Assembly: GCF_000452705.1 (NCBI RefSeq)
Contig: NZ_CP007014.1
Location: 2,232,001-2,296,000 of the forward strand
Reading direction: 5' to 3'
DNA from: Pseudomonas syringae CC1557
GTDB taxonomy: Bacteria; Pseudomonadota; Gammaproteobacteria; Pseudomonadales; Pseudomonadaceae
DNA: 64,000 nt
In this document: in pieces, positions 52,283-61,388 of the stretch
Position numbering within the stretch: position 1 is the first letter of the stretch
Layout: the number at the start of each line of letters is the position of its first letter
The notes under the pieces: generated by a model
The model's database searches: none
What the model was told of the DNA's origin: nothing
What the model saw: the letters and a program-made list of their open reading frames with translations, nothing else
Position numbers and translations under genes: made by a program

Positions 52283-53734
52283 ATGAACACGACCCGTGAT
52301 AATGGAGCAGTGTTCGAGACAGATTTGCCTGCCCGGCTTGATCGCCTGCCCTGGGGGCGCTTTCATACGTTGCTGGTGGTCGCGCTGGGTATTACCTGGC
52401 TGCTCGACGGCCTGGAAGTCACCCTTGCAGGTTCGGTAGCGGGTGCCCTCAAAGCCAGCCCGGCGCTGAACCTCAGCAACAGTGACATCGGCCTGGCGGG
52501 CGCGGCGTACATCGCCGGTGCCGTGCTGGGCGCGCTGTTCTTCGGCTGGCTGGCAGACCGACTAGGGCGGCGCAAGCTGTTCTTCATCACCTTGCTGCTG
52601 TATGTCGGTGCAACCGCTGCCACGGCGTTTTCGTTCAGCGTTTGGAGCTTCATGCTGTTCCGCTTTCTGACCGGCATGGGCATCGGTGGCGAGTACACGG
52701 CGATCAACTCGACCATTCAGGAATTCACTCCGGCCCGTTACCGGGGCTGGGTTGATCTGACCATTAACGGCACCTTCTGGCTGGGCGCGGCACTGGGGGC
52801 TATCGGTTCGATTGTCTTGCTCGACCCGCAATGGGTGGGGGCCGAACTGGGCTGGCGCCTGTGCTTCGGAATTGGCGCAGTGTTGGGCCTGCTGGTCTTG
52901 CTGATGCGCCTGTGGCTGCCGGAAAGCCCGCGCTGGCTGCTGATTCATGGCCAGTCGGCAGAAGCGACCAGGATAGTCGAGCAGATCGAGGCGGACCTGC
53001 AACGTCGCGGACACGTGTTGCCTGCCGTTGAGGGCAAACCGCTACGCTTGCACGTCCGAGACCACACGCCGCTTGGCGAGGTCGCGAGAACGCTGCTGGT
53101 TACGTTCCGCCAGCGCTCGCTGGTGGGCCTGACGCTGCTGACCTCCCAGGCGTTTTTCTACAATGCGATTTTCTTCACTTACGCGCTGGTGCTGACCGAT
53201 TTCTACAACGTACCCGCTGAACGGGTGGGCTGGTACGTCCTGCCTCTCGCGTTGGGCAATTTCTGCGGGCCGCTGTTGTTGGGCAGGCTGTTTGACGTGA
53301 TTGGTCGACGCGTGATGATCAGCCTGACCTATGGCGTGTCCGGGGTGCTGCTGGCAATCAGCGGATATCTGTTCCAGCAGGGCTTGCTGGACGTGACCCA
53401 GCAAGCGATCGCCTGGATGGTGATCTTTTTCTTCGCGTCTGCGGCTGCAAGCTCGGCCTACCTGACCGTGGCCGAAACCTTCCCGCTGGAAATACGTGCG
53501 CTGGCAATTGCAGTGTTCTACGCATTCGGCACAGGGCTGGGCGGGATCATCGGCCCGACGCTGTTTGGAGAGCTTATCGAAAGCGGGGATCGCAGCAATG
53601 TGCTGATCGGCTATCTGATCGGGGCAGGGTTGATGTTGCTGGCCGCGTTGGTGCAATCGATCTGGGGCATGGCTGCCGAACGCAAATCGCTTGAGGAGGT
53701 TGCACGGCCGCTATCGCAGGCGGATGGCCAGTAG
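52283..53734 (+). CDS. MFS transporter (aromatic acid/sugar porter group)
   Basis: This 483-residue carrier has twelve predicted helices. Early wording LLDGLEVTLAGSVAGAL, motif A GWLADRLGRRKLFF, GMGIGGEYTAINSTIQEF, and PESPRWLLIHGQ place it with the metabolite:proton symporters that take up organic acids or sugars. The substrate cannot be named. It follows mntH by 61 bp on the same strand, but a functional link to metal import is not obvious. Confidence 0.9.
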   Translation: MNTTRDNGAVFETDLPARLDRLPWGRFHTLLVVALGITWLLDGLEVTLAGSVAGALKASPALNLSNSDIGLAGAAYIAGAVLGALFFGWLADRLGRRKLFFITLLLYVGATAATAFSFSVWSFMLFRFLTGMGIGGEYTAINSTIQEFTPARYRGWVDLTINGTFWLGAALGAIGSIVLLDPQWVGAELGWRLCFGIGAVLGLLVLLMRLWLPESPRWLLIHGQSAEATRIVEQIEADLQRRGHVLPAVEGKPLRLHVRDHTPLGEVARTLLVTFRQRSLVGLTLLTSQAFFYNAIFFTYALVLTDFYNVPAERVGWYVLPLALGNFCGPLLLGRLFDVIGRRVMISLTYGVSGVLLAISGYLFQQGLLDVTQQAIAWMVIFFFASAAASSAYLTVAETFPLEIRALAIAVFYAFGTGLGGIIGPTLFGELIESGDRSNVLIGYLIGAGLMLLAALVQSIWGMAAERKSLEEVARPLSQADGQ

Positions 53735-53741
53735 CGACTGA

Positions 53742-53981
53742 TCAGTTGCTGAACACGCCGCGCAGGCTGTCTACCGAGGCCTGCAGGCCGAAAATGCGCT
53801 CGCTGACTTCGCGAGCCTCGTGCGGGCGCGCAGAGCGCTCAAGGTACACCAGGTGCCCGGCAAGGTTGATCGAGACCCGCTCCAGATCATCGGCAGTGCG
53901 CTGCACATAGGCCTGGATGTCTTCCAGTCGTTCGATTTGCAAGAATGCTTCCTCATAGGTCGCATCCGAGCGCACTGACAA
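53742..53981 (-). CDS. Small protein of unknown function, uncertain start
   Basis: This frame codes for at least 79 residues from a TTG at 53981 (SVRSDATYEEAFLQIERLEDIQ). It is rich in charged helix-forming residues and has no membrane segment. The same frame stays open upstream past 54070, reading RAVKEATFIAENFFGRFYQNGPFLSVR, with no ATG and only poor starts. So either a rare start is used or a small frameshift separates it from the normal N-terminus. The layout resembles the short DUF3077-type proteins of Pseudomonas, but I am not certain. It is convergent with the MFS gene. Confidence 0.55.
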   Translation of the reverse strand: MSVRSDATYEEAFLQIERLEDIQAYVQRTADDLERVSINLAGHLVYLERSARPHEAREVSERIFGLQASVDSLRGVFSN

Positions 53982-54084
53982 AAAGGGACCGTTTTGATAA
54001 AACCGCCCAAAAAAGTTTTCGGCAATGAAAGTGGCTTCTTTAACGGCGCGATCAAATAAATGTATGGGCGCCCGCCCTGGCCAT

Positions 54085-54288
54085 TTATTCGTCCTCTTGA
54101 TCGTCCTGCTCCGAATAGGAGTCCAGCAGTTCAGCCAGTGCCAGGGTGCGACTCAAACCGCTTTTGCTGGACACGATTTCAGCCACTGCCTGTGTGGCGG
54201 CAAGTCTGGCAGCTTCGCGTTCGGCATCGGTGTTATTGGGCGTAGCGGCCTGCGCAGCCTCAATAATCGATTCCTCAAAGGTATTCAT
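54085..54288 (-). CDS. Small acidic protein of unknown function
   Basis: This 67-residue protein starts at the ATG at 54288. It is alanine- and glutamate-rich and mostly helical, with the acidic tail SYSEQDDQEDE. It has no signal, membrane segment or known motif. It lies about 100 bp upstream of the preceding small gene on the same strand and may be co-transcribed with it. Coding status rests on the ATG, composition and clean frame. Confidence 0.55.
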   Translation of the reverse strand: MNTFEESIIEAAQAATPNNTDAEREAARLAATQAVAEIVSSKSGLSRTLALAELLDSYSEQDDQEDE

Positions 54289-54351
54289 GGTGCTCGCTCT
54301 TGAAGTTCAAGTGCCTGTGATACCGGTAAAGGCAAATGGTTTCAAGGTTGA

Positions 54352-54840
54352 TCAGTCACCTTCGTAGGGAAATTCTTCGAGCGCCTGGCCCAACGCAACG
54401 CCCTGCGGGCCTTGCAGGTTGTCCAGCACCCAGCAGCTGTTGGCATTTTTCGCCATCAGCAGGCGTGTGGTCTGGCTGCTGACGGGTTGCTGAGGGGCAT
54501 CCTTGTAACCCAGGTTGTAGGTCATCTCGACCACCGCCTGTTTGTCGGAATTGGACACCAGTTTCCAGTCGATGGGCTTCTGCACGTCGCCATCCTGTGC
54601 GTCAGTCCAGGGGTTGGCGCTGACGGCACACTGATCGCCGTTCTGGCACGCCCAGTCTTTCTTGAGCAGGCTCAACAGTGATTTGGACAGGTAATCAGCC
54701 CCGCCTTTGTCCTTGAGGTAAAAGTCCTGATGTTTCTCGTAGATCCAGCGCGCCGTATCGACTGGGGTGGCAGCAGGACAGGCAGCCTGTGCGGCGGATG
54801 AAAGCAGGCAGGCGAGGGCAATGGCAACGGTTCTGGACAT
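54352..54840 (-). CDS. Secreted protein of unknown function
   Basis: This 162-residue protein has a clear Sec signal (VAIALACLLSSAAQA, cleavage after residue 19). The mature part contains four or five cysteines (ACPAAT, WACQNGDQC, NSCWVL), giving likely disulfides in the periplasm. The shape (DTARWIYEKHQDFY, then QAVVEMTYNL and RLLMAKNANSCWVLDNL) resembles DUF3828-like periplasmic domains. No catalytic motif is visible. Confidence 0.75.
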   Translation of the reverse strand: MSRTVAIALACLLSSAAQAACPAATPVDTARWIYEKHQDFYLKDKGGADYLSKSLLSLLKKDWACQNGDQCAVSANPWTDAQDGDVQKPIDWKLVSNSDKQAVVEMTYNLGYKDAPQQPVSSQTTRLLMAKNANSCWVLDNLQGPQGVALGQALEEFPYEGD

Positions 54841-55051
54841 GGAGCGAACTCGCGGTAAAGGTGGCAGTGGTGGTTACAGTCGGACGAGTCTGCATTTGTA
54901 AGGCATGCGGACAAAAAAGCAATGGTTTTGAGTGTGAGAGGTGACAGGTTGCTGATAGTTCGTCGGCAGAACGACGAGCATAGCCTTGGGCGCTTATGAT
55001 TCGCTCTTGGCAGAGCCCTGTGCGCACGGCATGCGCACAGATTACCCGTAC

Positions 55052-55360
55052 TTACTTCTTGACCGGCACGATATCCATGATCTGGCCATTCACTTTCTGG
55101 AATCGCACGTACTTGTCGTTGATCTTGACCCACTCGCTTTCCTTGGCTGGCGCTTCGAGGCCCTTGCTCTTCCAGTCCTTCACCTCAAGGTCGCTGCGAC
55201 GGTACTTCTCCGGCACGCGGGAACCGACCTCCAGTTCGTGAACGTTGTCCTTCGACTCGGTCACTTTCGGGTCGGGCGTCTCTGCTGCGTGAACCGGCAG
55301 GGTAACGGCGGAGAAACAGCCGAGCAGGGTCATGCAGGCGATCAACGATTTGCTATTCAT
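55052..55360 (-). CDS. RcnB family periplasmic protein
   Basis: This 102-residue protein starts at the ATG at 55360 after GGGAG, with a signal peptide ending near PVHAAE. The C-terminal part (RVPEKYRRSDLEVKDWKSKGL, then WVKINDKYVRFQKVNGQIMDIV) has the RcnB pattern. RcnB is a periplasmic protein tied to nickel and cobalt homeostasis in E. coli, but most homologues have no tested role. No rcnA or rcnR gene is near, so a metal role is uncertain. Confidence 0.75.
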   Translation of the reverse strand: MNSKSLIACMTLLGCFSAVTLPVHAAETPDPKVTESKDNVHELEVGSRVPEKYRRSDLEVKDWKSKGLEAPAKESEWVKINDKYVRFQKVNGQIMDIVPVKK

Positions 55361-55456
55361 ATGAAGACTCCCAGTCTTAGGTATCAGGCGGCTTAATGCC
55401 TTTGGTAATAACTGGGACCTTCATGCTTTCAAATCATTCGATCGGGTTTGCCGCGT

Positions 55457-56314
55457 TCAGCCTTTGAGCGTTTCAGCGATGCTTGCAGCCAGTGGCGTAG
55501 TGGGGCGCTTGATCAGCGTGCTCAACTGGCGGCCGTCGTCGAACAGTGCGCCTTTGGCTGCCGCAGCATCCGAGTCGGCCAACAACTGCGCGACGAAATC
55601 CGGCAGGCCCGCCTTGATCAGCGCCGCTTCGAATTCACTCTGCGGCAGGTCAACATAAGCCAGCGTCTTGCCGCTCTGCCTGGACAGCTCGGCAGCGTAG
55701 TCGGCCAACGTGTAAAAATCATCGCCCGCCAACTCATACACGCGACCGGCCTGATCCTGATCGTCTGTCAAAACTGTTGCGGCAGCTTCGGCGTAGTCCA
55801 GTCGGGAAGCCGAACTGATCCGCCCCTCGCCAGCGCAGCCCAGTACCGCGCCATGCGCCAGGGCTCCCTGTGCGCCTGCCACATAGTTTTCGGTATACCA
55901 GCCGTTACGCAGCAACACGAACGGCAGTCCGCTGGCGTGCAAATAGTCCTCGGTCTCGCGATGTTCTTTGGCCAGACCCAATGCCGAACGGTCGGCATGC
56001 AGGACACTGGTGTAGGCCAACAGTTTGATCCCGGCATTTTTAGCAGCATCGACAACCGCCTTGTGCTGCACCAGACGCTGGCCCACTTCGCTGGAAGACA
56101 CCAGCAGCAGCTTTTTGGCACCGGCAAACGCGCTGTCCAGCGTCGACGGTTGGGAGTAATCGGCCTGACGCACCTGAATGCCCAGTGCCGCAAGGTCTGC
56201 GGCCTTTTCCGGGCTGCGCACGGCAGCGATGATCTGCGAAGCGGGCAGGCGAGTGAGCAACTGTTCAATGACGAGACGGCCAAGCTGGCCAGTGGCACCG
56301 GTGACAACGATCAT
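55457..56314 (-). CDS. qorB: NAD(P)H:quinone oxidoreductase, QorB-like
   Basis: This 285-residue atypical SDR begins with the nucleotide motif VTGATGQLGRLV and contains LAYTSVLHAD, LRNGWYTENY and YELAGDDFYTLADYAAELS, as in E. coli QorB (YtfG). It reduces quinones with NADPH, detoxifying electrophiles. It is divergent from a HxlR regulator, the same pair as qorB and its HxlR neighbour in other proteobacteria. Confidence 0.92.
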   Translation of the reverse strand: MIVVTGATGQLGRLVIEQLLTRLPASQIIAAVRSPEKAADLAALGIQVRQADYSQPSTLDSAFAGAKKLLLVSSSEVGQRLVQHKAVVDAAKNAGIKLLAYTSVLHADRSALGLAKEHRETEDYLHASGLPFVLLRNGWYTENYVAGAQGALAHGAVLGCAGEGRISSASRLDYAEAAATVLTDDQDQAGRVYELAGDDFYTLADYAAELSRQSGKTLAYVDLPQSEFEAALIKAGLPDFVAQLLADSDAAAAKGALFDDGRQLSTLIKRPTTPLAASIAETLKG

Positions 56315-56374
56315 GTTGGGGTTCTCGAATCAGGTTGATGGAAAGCACGAGGATAGTCATGATGCTTTCTTTTC

Positions 56375-56398
56375 GTAAGTACGTACAAAAAGGTAAGT
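56375..56398. promoter_or_regulatory. Probable HxlR operator between qorB and its regulator
   Basis: Within the 87-bp divergent interval, GTAAGTACGTAC followed by AAAAAGGTAAGTG gives a GTACGTAC palindrome and a repeated GTAAGT. Such half-sites resemble those of quinone-sensing HxlR (QorR/YodB-type) regulators. The site lies just before the regulator start, fitting autoregulation. Confidence 0.55.
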
Positions 56399-56401
56399 GT
56401 C

Positions 56402-56830
56402 ATGAGTGAATCCGCCGCGCGTCCATATTCCGAAACGGCCGAATCCATGCTGGCCTTTGTTCGTCAGGGACAAGTGCTGGCAACCGACTGCCCTTCGAGG
56501 GTTGTCCTCAACCATGTCTGCAGTCGCTGGGGCGTATTGGTGCTGGTGGTGTTGCGGGGTGGTGTGCATCGCTTCAGCGAGGTGCGGCGCAAGATTGGAG
56601 GGGTCAGCGAGAAAATGCTCGCGCAGACGCTTCAGCATCTGGAGCAGGACGGTTTCGTCATCCGCAAATCCCTGCCGGTGGTTCCGCCTCATGTTCAGTA
56701 CAGTTTGACGCCGATGGGCGAAGAAGTTGCCTTGCAGGTCGAAACGCTGGCGACCTGGATCGAGACCAATCTGCCACGCATCATGCAGGCTCGCGAAGCG
56801 TCTGCGCAGGCTCAGGTGAAGCTGGTTTGA
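56402..56830 (+). CDS. HxlR family transcriptional regulator (QorR-like)
   Basis: This 142-residue winged-helix regulator has the HxlR core (VLNHVCSRWGVLVLVVLRGGVHRFSEVRRKIGGVSEKMLAQTLQHLEQDGFV). A cysteine in ATDCPSR, at about residue 30, matches the conserved redox-sensing cysteine of quinone- and disulfide-stress members. It is divergent from qorB and likely represses it until a quinone or oxidant modifies that cysteine. Confidence 0.9.
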   Translation: MSESAARPYSETAESMLAFVRQGQVLATDCPSRVVLNHVCSRWGVLVLVVLRGGVHRFSEVRRKIGGVSEKMLAQTLQHLEQDGFVIRKSLPVVPPHVQYSLTPMGEEVALQVETLATWIETNLPRIMQAREASAQAQVKLV

Positions 56831-56968
56831 GATGTTTCTGACAGATTTTTCATCTGGTGATTGTCGGCTCAACTGCCTGCAAACTGTCGCTTCTTGCTAT
56901 GGTGCGCGCCGAAATATTCATTTACACGTTCAGTAGCGCCGTTTGCCCTTCATCGAGAAGCTGTAGAA

Positions 56969-58858
56969 ATGCCCAATCCAATCCCCTTGAAAGACCACGA
57001 GAAAGAGACGCGGCTGGTCAACCAGCGCTTGATTGCCTGTGCCGTATTGGTCGGGCTGCTGGCGATCTGTCTGGTCGCGCGGATGTATTTCCTGCAAGTC
57101 ACCGAATTTGAATACCACTCGACCATTTCTGAAAACAACCGTGTGCATGTGCTGCCCATTCCGCCTGAACGCGGTCTGATCTTCGACCGTAATGGCGAGG
57201 TGCTTGCCGATAACCGGCCCAGCTTCAACCTGACCCTGACCCGTGAGCGCGCCGGAGACTGGCACAAGGTGATCGATGAGTTGATGACGCTGCTGGAGTT
57301 GCCTGACGAGGATCGCATCCTGTTCGACAAGGAGCTGAAGCAGGTGCGCCATCCGTTCGAGCCCGCGACATTGCTGTACGAACTGACTGAAGAGCAGATC
57401 GCCATACTGGCGGTCAATCAGTACCTCCTGCCTGGAGTGGATGTAGCCGCGCAGTTTGTTCGTCATTACCCGCTGGGCGCGCATTTTGCCCATTCGATCG
57501 GTTATGTCGGGCGCATCAACGAAAAAGAAGCCGCCCAACTCGACAATGATTATCGCGGCACTCAGTCGATCGGCAAGACCGGTATCGAACGGTTTTACGA
57601 GTCTGAACTGCACGGCCGGGTCGGCTATGAAGAAGTTGAAACCAACGCGCAGGGGCGCGTGCTGCGGGTTCTGAAGCATACCGATCCGGTGCCGGGCAAG
57701 AACATCACCCTGAGTCTGGATGCGCATTTGCAGGAAGCGGCCGAGAACGCGCTGGGTGATCGGCGCGGTTCGGTGGTGGCGCTGGACCCGGAAACAGGTG
57801 AAGTGCTGGCGATGGTCAGCAAACCGAGCTTCGATCCCAACCTGTTCGTGACCGGTATCAGCTTCAAGCAATACGCCGCGCTGCGTGACTCCATCGACCG
57901 GCCGCTGTTCAACCGAGTACTGCGTGGCCTGTATGCCCCAGGTTCGACGGTCAAGCCGGAGGTCGCCATTGCCGGGCTCGACAGCGGTGTCGTCAACGCC
58001 TCGACCAAGGTCTTCGACCCCGGTTACTTCCAGTTGCCGGACTTCGATCACAAGTACCGCAACTGGAACCACAGTGGCGACGGCTGGGTGGACATGGACA
58101 CGGCGATCATGCGTTCCAACGACACCTACTTCTACACCCTGGCGCACAAGCTGGGCATTGACCGACTGCATGACTACATGACCATGTTCGGCATCGGCCA
58201 GAAGGTCTCGCTGGATATGTTCGAAGAATCCGCCGGCCTGATGCCGTCTCGCGAGTGGAAGCGCGCTACACGCCGTCAGGCCTGGTTCCCCGGCGAGACA
58301 GTGATTCTCGGCATCGGTCAGGGCTACATGCAGGTCACCCCGTTGCAACTGGCCCAGGCCACCTCGCTGATCGCCAGCAAGGGCGTTTGGCATCGCCCGC
58401 ACCTGGCGATGGAAGTGGGCAATGTAGCGCCGGTCGACGAGCATCCGATGCCGAATATCGTGCTGCATGACCCCAATGAATGGAATCAGGTCAACACCGG
58501 CATGCAAATGGTCATGCACGACCCGCGTGGTATTGCGCGTGATGCGGCAAAGGGTGCGCAATATCGCATCGCTGGCAAGAGCGGTACGGCGCAGGTGGTG
58601 GCGATCAAGCAGGGCGAGCGTTACAACCGTCTCAAAACCCTTGAGCGTAACCGCGATAACGCCCTGTTTGTTGGCTTCGCTCCGGCCGATCACCCGAAAA
58701 TCGTGGTGTCAGTGACCATCGAGAACGGCGAGGCGGGCGGCCGAGTGGCAGGCCCGGTGGTGCGCGAAATTCTCGATGCCTGGCTGCTCGACAGCGACGG
58801 CAAACTCAAGCCGCAATACGCAGTGCCCACCAAGGCGACGGGCAACCCGCACGCCTGA
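56969..58858 (+). CDS. mrdA: Penicillin-binding protein 2 (MrdA-type transpeptidase)
   Basis: This 629-residue class B PBP starts at the ATG at 56969; the frame is open to 56861 without support. It has one membrane anchor (about 22-42), a pedestal domain with PIPPERGLIFDRNGEVLADN, and the transpeptidase domain. Catalytic motifs are SxxK in YAPGSTVKPE, SxN in MRSNDTYFY and KSGT in AGKSGTAQV. It cross-links peptidoglycan during elongation. The genes around it are not the rodA-mrdA-mltB-dacA cluster, so this may be a second PBP2 paralogue, as found in some pseudomonads. Confidence 0.9.
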   Translation: MPNPIPLKDHEKETRLVNQRLIACAVLVGLLAICLVARMYFLQVTEFEYHSTISENNRVHVLPIPPERGLIFDRNGEVLADNRPSFNLTLTRERAGDWHKVIDELMTLLELPDEDRILFDKELKQVRHPFEPATLLYELTEEQIAILAVNQYLLPGVDVAAQFVRHYPLGAHFAHSIGYVGRINEKEAAQLDNDYRGTQSIGKTGIERFYESELHGRVGYEEVETNAQGRVLRVLKHTDPVPGKNITLSLDAHLQEAAENALGDRRGSVVALDPETGEVLAMVSKPSFDPNLFVTGISFKQYAALRDSIDRPLFNRVLRGLYAPGSTVKPEVAIAGLDSGVVNASTKVFDPGYFQLPDFDHKYRNWNHSGDGWVDMDTAIMRSNDTYFYTLAHKLGIDRLHDYMTMFGIGQKVSLDMFEESAGLMPSREWKRATRRQAWFPGETVILGIGQGYMQVTPLQLAQATSLIASKGVWHRPHLAMEVGNVAPVDEHPMPNIVLHDPNEWNQVNTGMQMVMHDPRGIARDAAKGAQYRIAGKSGTAQVVAIKQGERYNRLKTLERNRDNALFVGFAPADHPKIVVSVTIENGEAGGRVAGPVVREILDAWLLDSDGKLKPQYAVPTKATGNPHA

Positions 58859-58859
58859 A

Positions 58860-58912
58860 CCGCCTGCCACAGCAGGCGGCCTGACCGAGCCCTGAACAGG
58901 GCTCAGGTTTTC
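58860..58912 (+). terminator. Tandem hairpins after the PBP2 gene
   Basis: The first stem is CCGCCTGC/GCAGGCGG at 58860-58879. The second is GAGCCCTG/CAGGGCTC at 58887-58904, followed by AGGTTTTCT. Together they form a plausible terminator immediately after the PBP2 stop. Confidence 0.65.
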
Positions 58913-59010
58913 TGAACTGTCGAGAATCCATCGGGTCGACCACAACAGGCGTGGCAGAGCGCTGCGCGTGTTTATCTGAATCCTTTATTTGCCTCGACAA
59001 GGAACCCCTA

Positions 59011-60729
59011 ATGTCCAAGACCATCGCCGACCATCTTGCGCAAACCCTCGCAGCGGCAGGTGTTTCCCACATCTGGGGGGTGTCTGGTGACAGCCTCAAT
59101 GGCCTTACCGACAGCCTGGAACGCACCGATTCGATTCGCTGGATGCACACCCGTCATGAAGAAGTCGCCGCCTTCGCCGCTGGTGCCCAGGCAGCATCCA
59201 GCGGCAAGCTGGCGGTCTGCGCGGGTAGTTGCGGGCCTGGCAATCTGCACCTGATCAACGGCCTGTACGACTGCCATCGTAACCGGGTGCCGGTGCTGGC
59301 GATTGCTGCGCACATTCCATCCTCCGAAATCGGCCTGGATTACTTCCAGGAAACCCACCCGCAAGAGCTGTTCAAGGAGTGCAGCCACTTCGTTGAGCTG
59401 GTCAGCAACGCCGAGCAATTCCCGCGTGTGCTGGAACGTGCCATGCGTGCGGCGATCAGCCAGAGAGGCGTTGCGGTGATCGTAGTACCCGGCGACGTGG
59501 CGCTCAGCGAGGCACCGGATGTACCTGCGAAGTGGATCGAGGCGACGCCGCCCAACGTTGTCCCGGCAGACAATGACCTGCAGTCGATGGCCGAAATGCT
59601 CAATGCTTCCAAGGCGGTGACGCTGTTGTGCGGTGCCGGTTGTGCGGGTGCTCACGAGCAGGTCCTCGCGCTGGCCGACACGCTGGGCGCGCCGATTGTG
59701 CATGCATTGCGCGGCAAGCAGCACGTCGAGTACGACAACCCGTTCGACGTCGGCATGACCGGCCTGATCGGCTTCAGCTCTGGCTATCACGCCATGCTGT
59801 CCTGCGACACGCTGGTGATCCTCGGCAGCAGCTTTCCGTACCGCAACTTCTACCCCGAGAAGGCCAACATCATTCAGATCGACCTCGATCCGACCCAGCT
59901 CGGCCGCCGCACGCCAGTAGCGTTAGGTCTGGTCGGCGGGGTGCGTGAGACACTGGATGCATTGCTGCCGAAGCTCACGCCGCACACCGATCGCCGCTTC
60001 CTCGACAAGGCCCTCAAGCACTACGCCAAGGCCCGCGAGGAGCTCGACGAGCTGGCTACGCCCACTCCGGATGGCACGCCGATTCACCCGCAGTACCTGA
60101 CCCGACTGGTCGACGAGCAGGCCGACGCCGATGCGATCTTCACCGTCGATGTTGGCACGCCGACCCTGTGGGCGGCGCGCTACCTGCACATGAACGGCAA
60201 ACGCAGCCTGCTGGGTTCGTTCAACCACGGCTCGATGGCCAACGCCTTGCCGCAAGCGCTTGGCGCCAAGGCCGAACACCCGGATCGTCAGGTGGTGGCG
60301 TTGTGCGGCGATGGTGGCCTGTCAATGCTGCTCGGTGACCTGCTGAGCATTCGTCAGTTGAACCTGCCAATCAAAATGGTGGTGTTCAACAACAGCTCGC
60401 TGGGCTTCGTCGACATGGAAATGAAAGCCAGCGGCTACGTGCCGCATGGCACCGACCTGCACGAAACCAACTTCGCCGGTATCGCGCTGGGCGCAGGCAT
60501 TCTCGGCTTACGCGTCGAAAACGCCGAAGAGTTGCCCGCCGTGCTGCGCAAAGCCTTCGATCATCCCGGCCCGGTGCTGATCGACGTGGTGACCGCCAAG
60601 CAGGAACTGGGCATTCCACCGAAGATCAAGCTCGCGCAGGCCAAGGGCTTCAGCCTGTACATGATGCGCGCGATCATGAGCGGGCGTGGCAGCGAAGTGC
60701 TGGAACTGGCCAAGACCAACCTGCGTTAA
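59011..60729 (+). CDS. poxB: Pyruvate dehydrogenase (quinone), PoxB
   Basis: This 572-residue thiamine-diphosphate enzyme has exactly the E. coli PoxB length. It starts at the ATG at 59011 after AAGGAAC. The catalytic Glu is in [10 protein letters not shown], and [16 protein letters not shown] belongs to the N-terminal domain. A central FAD-binding domain follows, then the ThDP motif GDGG...NN ([12 protein letters not shown] through [10 protein letters not shown]). The C-terminal helix region that binds lipid is present. It oxidises pyruvate to acetate and CO2 and reduces membrane quinone. Confidence 0.94.
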   Translation: MSKTIADHLAQTLAAAGVSHIWGVSGDSLNGLTDSLERTDSIRWMHTRHEEVAAFAAGAQAASSGKLAVCAGSCGPGNLHLINGLYDCHRNRVPVLAIAAHIPSSEIGLDYFQETHPQELFKECSHFVELVSNAEQFPRVLERAMRAAISQRGVAVIVVPGDVALSEAPDVPAKWIEATPPNVVPADNDLQSMAEMLNASKAVTLLCGAGCAGAHEQVLALADTLGAPIVHALRGKQHVEYDNPFDVGMTGLIGFSSGYHAMLSCDTLVILGSSFPYRNFYPEKANIIQIDLDPTQLGRRTPVALGLVGGVRETLDALLPKLTPHTDRRFLDKALKHYAKAREELDELATPTPDGTPIHPQYLTRLVDEQADADAIFTVDVGTPTLWAARYLHMNGKRSLLGSFNHGSMANALPQALGAKAEHPDRQVVALCGDGGLSMLLGDLLSIRQLNLPIKMVVFNNSSLGFVDMEMKASGYVPHGTDLHETNFAGIALGAGILGLRVENAEELPAVLRKAFDHPGPVLIDVVTAKQELGIPPKIKLAQAKGFSLYMMRAIMSGRGSEVLELAKTNLR

Positions 60730-61148
60730 TCGCACTCAGGTGCTTCAACGGCGGGGCGGTCAGAGGGATGATTGACCCCGTCACTGACCTTTACCTGCCC
60801 CAGATCGAAAGGATTCACGCCCTCCAGGCAGGCGACGTTGTAGCCGTATTCATCGGGGTTGGAACGTCGCTGGTGGTGGGTGTAAACCCCGCACCTGCCG
60901 CAAAAATAATGCTCGGCTGTACGTGTATTGAATTGATACAGCTTGAGTATGCTTTGCCCATGAATGACTCGAATGCCGTCCTTTGCCACTGAAGCGACAA
61001 TCGCGCCTCTGCGCCTGCACAACGAACAGTCACAGCGCCGTGGGTCGACAATGCCGTCCGGTAAATCCAGCTCCAGCATGATCGCGCCGCAATGGCAGGA
61101 CGCCTGGTGGACAGGTTTGATCTCAGTAGGGCCGACTTTCCTGATCAT
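60726..61148 (-). CDS. GFA (CENP-V) family zinc protein
   Basis: This 140-residue protein starts at the ATG at 61148 after AAGGAAAAA. It has the GFA family cysteine set: [16 protein letters not shown] and [11 protein letters not shown]. The family takes its name from a glutathione-dependent formaldehyde-activating enzyme, but most members have no proven activity. Its TAA stop overlaps the poxB stop on the opposite strand (TTAA), so the two transcripts are convergent and must overlap. Confidence 0.9.
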   Translation of the reverse strand: MIRKVGPTEIKPVHQASCHCGAIMLELDLPDGIVDPRRCDCSLCRRRGAIVASVAKDGIRVIHGQSILKLYQFNTRTAEHYFCGRCGVYTHHQRRSNPDEYGYNVACLEGVNPFDLGQVKVSDGVNHPSDRPAVEAPECD

Positions 61149-61388
61149 GGGGTTTTTCCTTGTGCGTGTTATCAATCAGTGGAAATGCGAACAATCTCAT
61201 ACCGCTGCAAATTAAAGCAGACCGGCAGGTAAAGCTTGGCACTTCACCGCCGAAACAGTTGGATGGAGGTAATACCAGCTACGGCAGGCTGATTACTGAA
61301 CCCTCTCTGGTTATAAAAAACGTCACTGTTGAAAGAGCGTTGGACCTGGAGCGTTTTTATAGAAAGTCTGTGAGTTATGAGGTCTGTA

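Noticed and set aside
56930..58693. 587-codon minus-strand frame opposite the PBP2 gene
   Set aside because: Long antisense frames are common in GC-rich genes; it shows no domain, and the sense frame has all PBP motifs.
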